A DNA stretch of 64,000 bases from Liolophura sinensis. Lineage: Eukaryota > Mollusca > Polyplacophora > Chitonida > Chitonidae. The DNA is taken from contig NC_088301.1 of assembly GCF_032854445.1 (NCBI RefSeq), positions 14,630,281 to 14,694,280 on the forward strand, read 5' to 3'. A program made the translations under genes and the position numbers. Below, piece by piece: positions 12,301 through 23,000 of the stretch. Under the pieces are notes generated by a model, which worked only from the letters and a program-made list of their open reading frames with translations, did no database searches and was not told where the DNA came from. The first letter of the stretch is position 1. Each line of letters starts with the position of its first letter.

Positions 12301-14996
12301 GTCCCTTTTTGATTTCAGGCCCAGTAGCTAGTGCAATAAGCAACAGATGGAGTTGTCGGACTTGCATGTTCATAGGGGGCGTTCTTGGCTCCGGGTCACT
12401 CGCAGTTGGATCGCAGACTGACAGCTTTGGCATGGCATTTCTCACTGTCGGCATTTTGGCAGGTGATTTATTTCTATTAAGTTTCCCTGGACAACCTTTG
12501 CCGATTAAAGAGTGTCACAACGGACACAGGGTTAAGTTGTTAGACGTTAAGGTCAGTTTAAAACTAGACGCAAAAAACCGCAACTGCAATCCACAACACG
12601 GCTTTGGGCAGTGAATTTGTATACGGTCTGTCTCACTGTTCAGCTAGGGTGACAAAAACCCGTCAACATTGCTCGTTGAGCTGTTAACGCGGACACACGT
12701 TCTTTGAATACCATATGTCTTCCACTAATATGACATGCTAGTCTGTAAATCAAAGGTGTCGAAGGTCGAAGGTCATCTGAACCTAAAAGGACATAAATGG
12801 AACATTGCGCAATCAACTGAAAATATCATAAATATTGTTCTTATGAAATGTTGAAAGGGTGACTGCGGGACTACAGCATACCTTGTTGACCACCTCCAAC
12901 TTAAACGATATGTACGGCATCACACTGAGGTGGAATATATGCTTATGCATAGCAGGATTATTGCAGGCGTAGACCTGCAATGTCATACTGTATTTCAAGG
13001 TCACACTGTATTTAGCACTTTGACTGCGCTATTACATTGTGTTTTGACAAGGGTGCATCACAGAGAACCACATCGGTTTACATTAGCAATGTTTGACGAC
13101 ATGTTTCTTGGCGGTTAATACTTTGTTTGGTTATTTCGAAGGAAAAATAAATGTACAAATTTTAGTCATATTAAAAACGTTAAAATTTAGTTGTATTGGT
13201 ACTTCTTGACTTACCAGTCACCATGAGGTGTTTGGTTATTTCGAAGGAAAAATAAATGTACAAATTTTAGTCATATTAAAAACGTTAAAATTTAGTTGTA
13301 TTGGTACTTCTTGACTTACCAGTCACCATGAGGCAGGTCAAGGGCTAGTAGGTGTGGTGACATATACTGTGCCCACGTGGTACATCATATCGTTATATGT
13401 TGGCATTAAACGCCAAGAAGAAAACATACAAATATATGTAGAACTTTTTGGGGTTCCGCAAATTAAAACGTGTTCTCTTTGTAGGTATGGGCTTTGGTTT
13501 AGTCACTACACCAGTCTTCGCTGTTGTCGGATACTATTTTGATCGTCGTCTTAGTATAGCAAGTAGTATCGCCGTTATTGGTGTACCCGTGGGTGTCATG
13601 GTAGCTCCAGCGTGCCTTACGCTCTTAGAAAAGCATTACGGCTGGAGGGGAGCTTTACTTATATTCTCGGGGATGGTGCTCAATTTGTGTGTCACAGCAT
13701 CATTATCAAGACCATCAACGTTTGAACTACGCCGGCAAACAGCATTGCGCAAACCGTTGGAAACGTTATCAGACCATAACGGTACTGGGAGGAAGCGGAC
13801 TGAATACTTATCTGAGATCCACCAACTATTAAAGAACAAAGCCTTTCTCTTCATGGTGTTGTCGTCCTGTTTTAATAATCTAGCAATCAGTATTGTGTAC
13901 GTTTATTTACCAAGTTATTCACTGACCCAAGGGGCCTCTTTATTTAATATCCAAATGATATACTTAACAATGGGACTTGCGGGTATAATGTCTAAGCTCT
14001 TGACAGGGTTAGGCTCCAGCAATCTCCGACGCGGAGAAAGTCTTGACAAATTTTGCTTGCTGTTAGGGGCGTACTCGATTTGTGGATCCGCTTTGTGCGT
14101 TCTACCTTCCGTATCTCACTCCCAGCTTGGTCGCCTGATTTGTTTCTACTTGGTGTCGTTTTATTACAACGTGGAACCTGGACTGTACGTACCTATTTTT
14201 GTGGACTTAGTCGGCCTGGAAAGCCTCCACATAGCAGTAGGCCTGGAGATGTTTGCCATAGGCATCGGATTCATCATTGGACCGCCCTTAGCAGGTAAGG
14301 CGTTGGACTGCTGCGTGAAATGTGCCATTACTCTATTACGTAGTATTATACAAATCACACAACAGTTCAATGATTACAAAAGCTTTACCTTTAGAAGAAC
14401 AAAAGAGAGAAGAAATTGCTGAAAATTTTCAAAAACGGGAACTTAGCATTTTATTTTCTTTTGGATGTTGAGTGTTTTTCCTTTACCAAAGGAAAAAGAT
14501 GTCTTGTACATTTCAGGCGCTCTGATATTTTAATTAAATTCTGTATTTTGTTCATTTAGGTTGGTTTCGGCAGATTTCAAGGGATTTCAAGTTCTCTTTT
14601 TACACAGCAGGTAAGTCTCTGTGAAGTCATTTTTTATATGCTATCAGGGGCTTCCGTGGCTCAGTTGGTTAGCGCGCTAGCGCAGCGTAATGACCCAGAA
14701 GTCTCTCGCAGTCTGACGTTCGTTGAAGACCACTTCTCTTCGACCGGTATGGAATCTATACGTCACAGAAAGTTTGTCAGTAGCTTTTCAAATGTTGGTG
14801 GTTTGAGGGTTGGTTATAATGTTAAATAATACATCAATAAATGAAGTCAGTTCGCCTCTATTTTTTTATCAGCTTTGACAATGATGCTTGCACGAATTTC
14901 TTTCCAGGATTGTCGGTTTTGCTGTCGGCTCTTTGTTGTCTCATGATGATGAAAACGAAGAAAACAAAGGTTCCATCTACTCGTAGTCTTCAGTGA
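9347..14996 (+). CDS. Monocarboxylate transporter-like protein (SLC16/MCT family), complete, 6 exons
   Basis: Coding exons are 9347-9502, 10688-10814, 12319-12462, 13485-14294, 14560-14610 and 14908-14996. All have GT/AG borders and compatible phases (0,1,1,1,1), giving 458 residues and a TGA stop, the usual MCT length. Residues 37-42 are DKGWAW, the MCT signature before helix 1 (family form close to D-G-G-W-G-W). Exon 2 encodes helix 2 (VFVGGCVSAVGFIHIYLMEA). Exon 4 has YYFDRRLSIASSIAVIGVPVG-like text, the conserved arginine segment before helix 5, and ends GIGFIIGPPLAG, the family motif before helix 11. A hydrophilic loop rich in charged residues separates the two six-helix halves. The last exon ends MMMKTKKTKVPSTRSLQ. 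Two adjacent ATG codons (9347, 9350) could serve as start; the upstream frame is open, so a 5' extension is not excluded. Substrate cannot be told from sequence (MCT12/13/14-like and orphan MCTs are all possible). Confidence 0.9.
9928..10265 (+). repeat. 26-bp minisatellite in SLC16-like intron 1, about 13 copies
   Basis: The unit is close to TGACCGTCCTCACATGCATG followed by TCTCAG. Copies vary between CATACATG, CATGCATG and CATCAATG. It lies inside intron 1 (9503-10687). Confidence 0.9.
10270..10620 (+). repeat. R1 dispersed repeat in SLC16-like intron 1
   Basis: Near full-length R1 copy with GATGACAACAGAGCATTT, TAATAAATTGCTGTTAAC and CTACTATTTATGCATTTA. The segment from GGTAAATTGCTACTATTT to ACCCTGACT is duplicated once in tandem (about 60 bp). 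It ends about 70 bp before the exon 2 acceptor. Confidence 0.8.
11215..11460 (+). mobile_element. Diverged tRNA-derived SINE in SLC16-like intron 2
   Basis: A B-box-like GTGAGTTCGATTCCTATC is followed by GTAGAAAGGTCTATTAGC and TCCGGTTTCCACTCACCATA, which parallel the middle of SINE-A. An AATTAAATAAATTA tail follows. The head differs from SINE-A, so this may be a related subfamily. Confidence 0.5.
11697..11792 (+). mobile_element. SINE-A 3' fragment
   Basis: Contains GCCCGGTTTCCTCTCACCAT, then CTGGCCGCCGTCGCATGAGT and a GAGTACGACGTAAAATACCA end, the 3' half of SINE-A. Confidence 0.8.
12058..12290 (-). repeat. R1 dispersed repeat, end 28 bp before exon 3
   Basis: Minus-strand R1 with CACTGTTTTC and GTTAATTGCAATTTATTA landmarks (plus-strand wording). 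It ends 28 bp before the acceptor of SLC16-like exon 3 at 12319, so the branch-point region of intron 2 is built at least partly from repeat DNA. Confidence 0.75.
13124..13333 (+). repeat. 105-bp tandem duplication in SLC16-like intron 3
   Basis: Two essentially identical 105-bp copies (13124-13228 and 13229-13333) run from TGTTTGGTTATTTCGAAGG to CAGTCACCATGAGG. The near identity implies a recent duplication. Confidence 0.9.
14646..14822 (+). mobile_element. SINE, SINE-A head joined to a different body
   Basis: The first 60 bp (GGCTTCCGTGGCTCAGTTGG, then TTAGCGCGCTAGCGCAGCGT) match the SINE-A tRNA-like head with its A-box. The body, CACAGAAAGTTTGTCAGTAG and GGTGGTTTGAGG, matches instead the element at 53360-53600. 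It lies in SLC16-like intron 5. Confidence 0.7.
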
Positions 14997-15179
14997 CAAA
15001 CTATGGACGTTCTGCAAGAATCTAACAACAGCTGTTAGTGACCGTATGCAGAGTAAAGCTCTTGATCCTCAAGATAGAGCACACAGAACTGGTAAAAAGT
15101 GCCATGAACCAAAACTTTTAAAATTTTTATATTGTCTTAACTCATTAATTTGTTTAAGCTAAAATATGTGCGTGTATCA

Positions 15180-16190
15180 GAGAGTTATTCGGATGTATAT
15201 GGACAAAGGACCCTTGCAACAACCTAGGAAGTAGTCCCACTTCGGTGTAGCAATGAGGTGTTATTTTTTTTCCATGCAGAAATACAGGTAAAACTTACTT
15301 GAATATAAAGTACAATTTCTAAAGAACATGTGTGTGAAAAATTGGAATGATGGTGTCTTTACTTTTTATCAGAAGACAAAACTAGGGTCAATAGCAGATT
15401 TTGCTATTTTAAGGCGTTTTCCTTCGGAATTTCCTTCATAAAAATATGATTACGTGAACCAAAATCATTTCCCCATATATGTTGTCTAGTTACTGAGTAG
15501 TAAGCCATAACGAAGTATGCTGCAGGTTCAAGCAATCATATTTTATAAATAGAGAAAAAAGAAATAATCTAAATGTTCAGAGAACATTCACCATAGGTCC
15601 AGTGGTAACACGGGTGCCTTGAAACCTTGTGTCGAATAGGATAACGAGTTCGATTCCTATAATTGCGTACATCTTTAGGGCTTAACAAAATGAGATTATG
15701 GAGGGGGTTACTAATTTAAACCGCACAAGAAATTCTTTTTTATATTTTTTCATGTAATGTCAAGATATCTGTTAGATAAATTTAAATGTAATAATGTAAA
15801 TCTCTGCTTATTGTATCCAGTATTCTTCCAATGAAAGCTGAGCGCTATTTACATCAGCTAACAGCATATCGTACACTTAACAAATGTTTATTAAAGACAC
15901 TGTCATATATTCAAGGTATAATTCGTGAGACGTCACTAGTTTCAAATTCTAACATTGGACGGAAAATTATCTTATGCATTTAAGACCATACAGTAGACTG
16001 ATGGTTAGCATGGAATATTTTATCCGGGCCTATTTCAGCGGCTACAGCTGTTACATAACAACTTCAACCGCACATTGGGGAAGGCCATGCATCATTTCGC
16101 AGACGATCTGTCACTGTGCACAGGTTGGTAATCGACCTGAGCGACAGGGGACGATTTCCCATCTGATTGGGATCCTTAGTTATTTCATTT
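15180..16190. other. Intergenic, little recognised
   Basis: Downstream of the SLC16-like stop. A tRNA-like fragment with B-box ACGAGTTCGATTCCTATA lies near 15640-15665. Otherwise no exon or repeat family is recognised. Confidence 0.4.
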
Positions 16191-16194
16191 TCTT

Positions 16195-16500
16195 TGATTT
16201 GCGTCTTACGCCGAGCTCAAGAATATTCCAGTAGTGCTTTTGCTTATCACCCCGAGCAACTAGGACACCACCCCAACGCTCTCTTTCGCAACTATACCTC
16301 AATTCCGAAGAGGCTATACATGCAGTAGACGGCCACAGAATGTTCATGGCAGAGTACTAGGCGGCAAGTACTCGCCCAGCGACAAGGAGACACAGTACAT
16401 ATGTATATATATACATACACCTAATGAGTCCTCGTCGTCATATCGCTGAATTGTTAAGTACGACGTTAAAGCCCAAGCATTCATTTATTCATTTAAGTTG
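16195..16500 (+). mobile_element. SINE-like element ending GTACGACGTTAAA...CATTCATT
   Basis: A short minus-strand SINE-A tail (16195-16232) is followed by an element ending in CATATCGCTGAATTGTTAAG, TACGACGTTAAAGCCCAAGC and repeats of ATTC. This 3' end resembles a SINE tail family widespread in molluscs. The body has no coding capacity. Confidence 0.5.
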
Positions 16501-16619
16501 TACTATGCTATAAGGCTTACTTATTCAATTATTTGAATAGTAATTTTGACATTGCGTCGCCATGATAGATGCGAGCTCGTAACGTTAAGAGAGCTTCGTG
16601 AAACTGGGCCCTGGTCCCT

Positions 16620-17175
16620 TGTGTTGTTTTAATGTTATTGTATGTTAAATACGATGACAACACAGCATTTTGAGTAATTCTAATCCAGTGACGTTTAATA
16701 AATTGCAATTAACATCAATGCATTATTTTAACTAATGGAGAGGCGACATATTTTTACTCCCCTGAGGTGGCGCTAGTGTGAAGCAGGACCTCGGGAAAGT
16801 ATTACACTATGGCTTATGTCACGAATGGATTGTAACTTAAAGTGCACACCGCTACAATGTATCAGTTTCTGTTGTAACGTCGTACTGTCTTTATTGTGAC
16901 ATCATCATGATGAACTGAGGAATATTTGGCGTCAATAAAATGACGTCAAGGTCCTGCTGCCGTTTGACAGCTTCCCATTCTATTTAAGCCATGGTGGTAT
17001 GGGTCGTGTAGATTGCTACTATTTAAGCATTTACATGAACGGTTAGAATAAGAGCCTGCGGTAAAATGACAAAAGGCTATATTTCACCGGTTACGTGTGG
17101 CCATTGCCAGCTATAACACTGTCACCACTGCTCCGGTTTTAGGCTACTCTCTGTGTTCTGCTTTTTAATTATATT
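16620..17175 (+). repeat. R1 dispersed repeat interrupted by about 250 bp
   Basis: The left half (16620-16734) and right half (16985-17175) are contiguous in other R1 copies. Between them, about 16735-16984 is unrelated sequence, probably an insertion. It contains inverted GCAGGACCT-like motifs near 16774 and 16960 and a CRE, TGACGTCA, at 16941. Confidence 0.7.
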
Positions 17176-18320
17176 GAACGCCGTTCCTAAGGCTTTTCAC
17201 TTATAGTACGACCGGGTTTGGTGGAAGAAACCGAAGAGTCAAGGGTAAACCACCGCCTTTCGTCGGTTATCTCGCGCCTTCTGATTGAATCAGCGACAGT
17301 TTATTGCGAGCTCATTAGTCATTGAAAACCTTTCTAGATAATACACTACAAGTTTTGGTGGTTGCGCAGATTCAAGCTGCTCACAGTGAAACAACAGGCT
17401 CTGGGATCACGGAGGAATCGAGGACTTTTGTCAAGCTATAGTCTATTCCTTTTAGAGAGTCGTCTACATTCAGCTCTCGACGGGAATTTTCGTCAGTAAT
17501 ATAGTAATCATTATTATTCCACATACAATAAAATTTAATGTTTACTTACTGAAAAACTTAAATCTGCGACATAGTAGCCACAGTAGAGGTTTATTTTGGG
17601 GTTTTTTTTGTCGTTTTTTTTGCACAAAACGTCATGGTGAAGCGGACTGCTAATAGCCAGGGTGAAAAGAATTGAAACTGAACATTACTGGAAACAAGGA
17701 CACGTTTCAGCCATATCCATGTGAGAATAGTCGTCTCCAGATGTTAGATGTGTTAGACCACTCGGCCAACCAGGGTCCTGTAGACTCACTGAGATACTCA
17801 ACATTGCTTGTATGTAGATGGACAAGAAAAAGATTGTTCATGTGATTTGGTGACCTTCAGCTGTCGGTAGAACATAAACAAGCTGGAATTTACGATAATG
17901 TTCCGGAAATCTGTATTCAACCCCGAATATTTTTGTATTGTCTTGCTTCGTACTTAGCCGTAACATGTCAGACGTTGCTTTGAAAGATACATTGAATTAA
18001 AAACTAAAATAAACAAAGAAAAAAAAACATGTAAAGCTGCCTGAGATAATTTCCAGGTATCGGTTTACTTATCCTTGTTGGTGAGGCGACATAAAATAGC
18101 TGTCACTATACTGAAAATGATACACCACAATTCATGTTCTGTGTCGAAACAGAAACAATTTCCAAATTTGACTTCTCAAACAGGTGTCTTAATGGACGAA
18201 ATAGTTACGGGTAAAATGGGCATCGCTGCATGGGGATTGAATAAAGAAACTGCGAAATTCTCATATATTTTTCACGTGAAGAATATATACGTGTATGTGA
18301 TTGTCAATATCAGGTACGTA
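17176..18320. other. Intergenic, nothing recognised
   Basis: No convincing exon or known repeat. Open frames here (for example 18075-18323) lack splice context or family motifs. Confidence 0.4.
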
Positions 18321-18327
18321 TAGATCG

Positions 18328-18403
18328 TACCATAATGCTGGCCGCCGTCGTATAAGTAAAGTATTCTTGAGTACGGCGTAAAACACCAATCAAATAAATA
18401 AAT
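18328..18403 (+). mobile_element. SINE-A 3' fragment
   Basis: Carries the SINE-A core GCCGCCGTCGTATAAGTAAA, GAGTACGGCGTAAAACACCA and the AATAAATAAAT tail. Confidence 0.85.
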
Positions 18404-18417
18404 CTTAGACCACAGAT

Positions 18418-18672
18418 GGAGCCTGCGTGACCGAGGTGGTTAGTGTGCCAGAGCAGCGCAATGGCCCGGAAGCCTGTCACCAGCGCAGTGGCTGTTAGCT
18501 AAGTCCAACTCATGCTGCTGGCTTCCTCTTCGACCGTACGTGAAGTCTGCCAGCAAATTGCTGACGGTCGTGGGTTTCCCCTGAGATATGTCCCACCATA
18601 ACGCTGGCCTTCGCGGTGTAAGTGAAATATTCTTGAGTACGGCGTAAAACCCCAATCAAATATATAAATAAA
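18418..18672 (+). mobile_element. SINE-A, near full length
   Basis: tRNA-like head GTGACCGAGGTGGTTAGTGT, body with TTCCTCTTCGACCGTACGTG and GGTCGTGGGTTTCCCCTGAG, then GTGAAATATTCTTGAGTACG and an A-rich tail. It directly follows another SINE-A tail. Confidence 0.85.
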
Positions 18673-18674
18673 TG

Positions 18675-20028
18675 AGCCATAGAAGCTACCAGTTTAGTTG
18701 AAACTAACTAGAACGTGAACGCAGGTAAAAAAGACCCTGTTATACACACTATTCGGTGACAGACAGGAAATACCTTACAATGGTCCTGTTAGTAATTTAG
18801 CCTGGTCGTCTAATTTAATGGTCATTGGTCTAGTTGATTGGAGTTAACGACATGCCCCGTCTTGACCAAGTAATTATGGAACTCATTGACACGTATTGAT
18901 GAGTGTTTACTCTCCTCATGCAGAGGCCCGTAGCATTTTGTCTGTACTACCTCTATTGAAAGAACACACAAATCTGATACAGATGGCTAATTAACATAAT
19001 CCAGCATGACCAATGGAAATGACTGTACCGTTGTAAGCCATAACATGTTGTTGTAAAGTTACTGTGATTGAGTGAGGTGGAAAGGTGCATACCGGCCAAA
19101 TTTTTACCTTGTTCTTTGATTGTGACTGGGTTTTTAATGTGAAGGCTATTTATTATTCACTTTTGGGCTAACGGTGGAAATGGAAGACTCGGTAGTCGCC
19201 ACCCTGTCTCTATGCCTGTTATGTGAATACTGTGAATACGCGGTTTACAAAGTATTTTCACGTGAAGATAGCTGATTCTGATGAACACTGATTTAACTCT
19301 GGTGAAGTTAAATTTCACTCGTATCAGGGTTTTTCGATAGTGCAAAGAATCGATAAACTCGAATCGTCTGTTGCAGAGAAAGTAAAGCGTATCAAAGTGG
19401 CGAATTTATACAAAGTGTGTAAGTAGCTGTCCGATCTGTTATCATCGTCGAGAAATGCTTGGCGTCCCAATGAGAAACACACGTACCAAAATGAAGGTTT
19501 TTAATGCATGGATAATATGTCAACAGTTTGCTCACAAAATGTCATCATGACAAGAGCAGCAATGAATAGCGGACTACATATCTTAAAGGCATACAGAATC
19601 GACGCTGACTAGCCGACAGAAGAGATAATCCTGAGTTTTCTGGGTTAAACTCCACAGCAGTGACCACGTTTAAGTATAAATATCTCTCATCCCAGCCAGT
19701 CAGATTCGATTCTCTATCCCTTAAAAAAAATGACAACAAATAGTGTAACTTGAGTTAAGTCGGAAGAAGGACACACCTACCCAGCCTCAGGCAATTTTTT
19801 TTGACGTGCGTGATACCTCAATAAATCAGCTTTTTGATCTGAAATTCCATTGGGGGCACCATTCTGTGAATGTCTGTTTCTACGCATAGATGTTAGATAA
19901 ACCGGGAACACGATGTCGCGTCACCGTACCCCACGCTCGTATATCTAAAAATCAGGCAAATCAGGGTTCGGATGGCGTATACAAATATATATAAAATATA
20001 CTAGTGAATAAAATAAAATTTGATCTAG
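18675..20028. other. No feature recognised upstream of the ZYG11-like exons
   Basis: This is where leucine-rich-repeat exons of a full-length ZYG11 protein could lie, but I could not find any. A short open frame from an ATG at 19178 and a possible mini-exon at 19378-19427 were considered and not accepted. Confidence 0.4.
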
Positions 20029-23000
20029 TGTTGTCTTACAAAAAAGGATTTTTAGGATTGTTCCTCATTGGTGTTGCTAGTGTCGCCGAGACGTTTTTGT
20101 CTGAAACCTCAACGAGAACGGTCATTGTAAGTTGACTACCTTTTCCTTATTTGCCATAGTAAACATTTTAATGTGGCCTCTTGAAGAATTTGAATTATTG
20201 TTTTCGTTTTTGAGCGGAAGGTTTAGAAGGTTATTCAGCATACCGTGAACTGGGCCAAAAATACAGTGGAGACGTACGGTGAATATGATGAGTGGTCTCG
20301 AAACACCCACTGACGCAACAAAATCAGCTTTGAGCTTTCTATGCCTCTCTACTGTATATTCCAATATGCGTAAAAATGGTTTAAACGCACGTTTATGTTT
20401 TAAATCTACTTTTTTTTTATTGCCATTGTATGTTAAATGTGATGACAACATTTTGTGTAATTGTGGGATAGTGACGTCTAATATATTGCATTTGACATCA
20501 CTGATTTTTTTTAACCTAATTCTGCGTAAGATATGGTGCCGGGGTGCCTGTGATTTGCTACTATTTAAGCATTTACATGAAGAGTTAGATTAGAATAAAA
20601 CCCTATATCTGAGGTAAACTGACATGAGACCGTATTTCACCGGATGCATTTGATTATTTGCCAAGCATCACACTGTCGTCGCTGCTGTGTTCTTACTCGC
20701 TGTGCTGGACGTGTTATATTTATTTATGTGTTTACGTTTGCTGACACTCCAACACGCAGATTGCTTTCTGGAGTAGATATAAACACAAATAGACATGTTC
20801 ATGAAAAGTGAACCAAAGAAAAATCACCCTTTACAGTGTATTCCTGTGTAGGACTGCACAGACTTCGCACCTCTCGGTGAAAAAGGTTTGATTGACAAAA
20901 TATTTAATACCTAAGACTTTGACAGTCGTTAATCATCGTTAAACACCTGGAATCAAATGGACTCCTTTGTCAGAGGGCCTTGCCCGAAAACAAGAAAAAG
21001 TGTTCACTGCTTGGCGTAAACAAATGATGATAAGTCAAGATTTATTTAGTCATTTTCGATTGTTTTCAGGTGACAGCTGACTGAAACACTAAGGCAGTAC
21101 CCTAACAGGCCTTCATTCAAGTATCACGCGCTCAAAACAATCTGCATCCAAAGCGACGAAGCCGAGCCGTTGACTTCGGAATCGGTTAAGGTATGGTTGT
21201 CTTCTAATAGAGTGTTTGTCCCAGCCTGTATATAGGATGTTGTACATTATTAGACGCCCGCCAGTTTGGCTGTTTGCATTATGGTATGGTGTTGCCCATT
21301 AGGAAACATTTTGGCGCTATATCTCCTCTGTGTCTATTGAAGAGAACCTCTAGTGGCCCTTCGTTGTGGGCTTTCTTCGTTAGGGAAAGAAGCATTAAAT
21401 TAAATTAAATCTACAGAACCGATTCACTTAGCGTTAGAATACGTGTTGTTTTAACGTTTCTATCATCACATGGCTGTAAAATTTGCAGAGTTATGCCCCC
21501 TCCTGGGATGTATTGGTTTTTCATCTCGGCCATATATTTGAAGAACAGTGTCACTTATAAGAGTTTAAAATAGAACAGTCCTGTACATTTCCATCATCAG
21601 TACTTAGCTTAATGACACTGTCGGTTAATCACCCTGTCAGAAGTTCTTGTTGTCGTATAGACAACAGACTGCACCAGGTGTAGCCTACGTGCTGTCTACT
21701 GGGAATGCGCTGTCCTTTGTTCAGAGAGGTTGTAGGTCGAATCTAGCTCTTGTTGGTGTGGTTGATGCTTTAAATCGGGATCAATATGGGGTACATAACG
21801 AGGTGCGGTGGTTTCATCAATGCCTCCCCCCCGCAAGTTTTCCGTTATCCATAAAGTCTTTACAGCAGTCATGTAAGTAAAAATATATTTTGGGTCTGGC
21901 GTAAAATATTAAAAAAAAATATTGCATCTATTTTAGCTGATTTGTGTTGTTCGTAATACGCGTATGTGTCATATGTGTCAACCATTAACTCATTATTGGA
22001 AACCCTTGTTTCGTATGATCTTTGAATGAAGGGATTTTGTTCCAGTTGGTAATGCAGACGACACGCCAACATCCGGAAAACTTGTGTGTGCAGATTGCTG
22101 GGCTGGCCTGTCTTGGGAATCCAGGGGCAGCAGACGGCATCACTTTAATTCGTCCCCAGGTTGACCTCATACTCAAGGTCATGGACAGGTACCCGATGTT
22201 AAAAGAGGTACATCTGCTAACTACAAATTCACTTGAGCATAATTGTTGTGTCCTTGTGTAACAACTTTCTATCTGGTGGGAATCTTAACATAAGGTCTTA
22301 TTTTAAATTCCAGTGAGCCATGGGGACCTCAGTGGTCAGCGTACTTGTGCAGTGCAATGACGGTGGAGCTTCTCACCGGTGCGCTGTAAGTTCAAGTCCA
22401 GCTCATGCTGGCTTCATTTCCGATCGTACATTTTCGTGGGAAGGTCTGTCACAAGCCCAGGTGGTCGTGGATTTCCCCTGGCTATGCTCGGTTTCCACCC
22501 ACCATAATGATGGCCACCAGTCAAATAAGTAAGTGAATCAAATACTTCATAAGAACATGTACATGAAAAAGACAAGATAAAACATCAACCAAATAAATAA
22601 GTCAACGCAACGTGCCTTTGAAAATCTACATTAATACCAAAACATAGAAACTAAGACCAGGTACAAACTAAAAGATGATGAGTCAACAGCTTTTAACAAA
22701 TAATGTTAGGAAAAAAATTACTACATATAAATCCGATCGAGCGGTTTCCATATCAGATTGAAACTTGAAGCAGGACTGGTGCGAAATAAAGTTCTAAGTA
22801 ACACATGTACGTGTGATAGCATTAAAGCTAACACAGCTCTCAAACTTTAAAAGAAATGACGTCAAATGATATATTATTTCGGGAGACATGTGGAACAGAT
22901 CTAAACGGCCAGAGGCATTTTGTTCTGTCGTGTTATAGGTAACTGTTTAGATAGACTTCAAATCTAAAAATCTACTTACGAGTTAGAGAAACCGAAAACA

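Noticed and set aside
19178-19427. Short frame MEDSVVATLSLCLLCEYC and a following mini-exon as the ZYG11-like start
   Set aside because: The pieces do not join in phase and the resemblance to ZYG11 N termini is too weak.
22022-22045. ATG at 22022 as the start of a separate small gene
   Set aside because: The acceptor at 22045 and the phase match with the exon at 21077-21190 show that the block is an internal exon.
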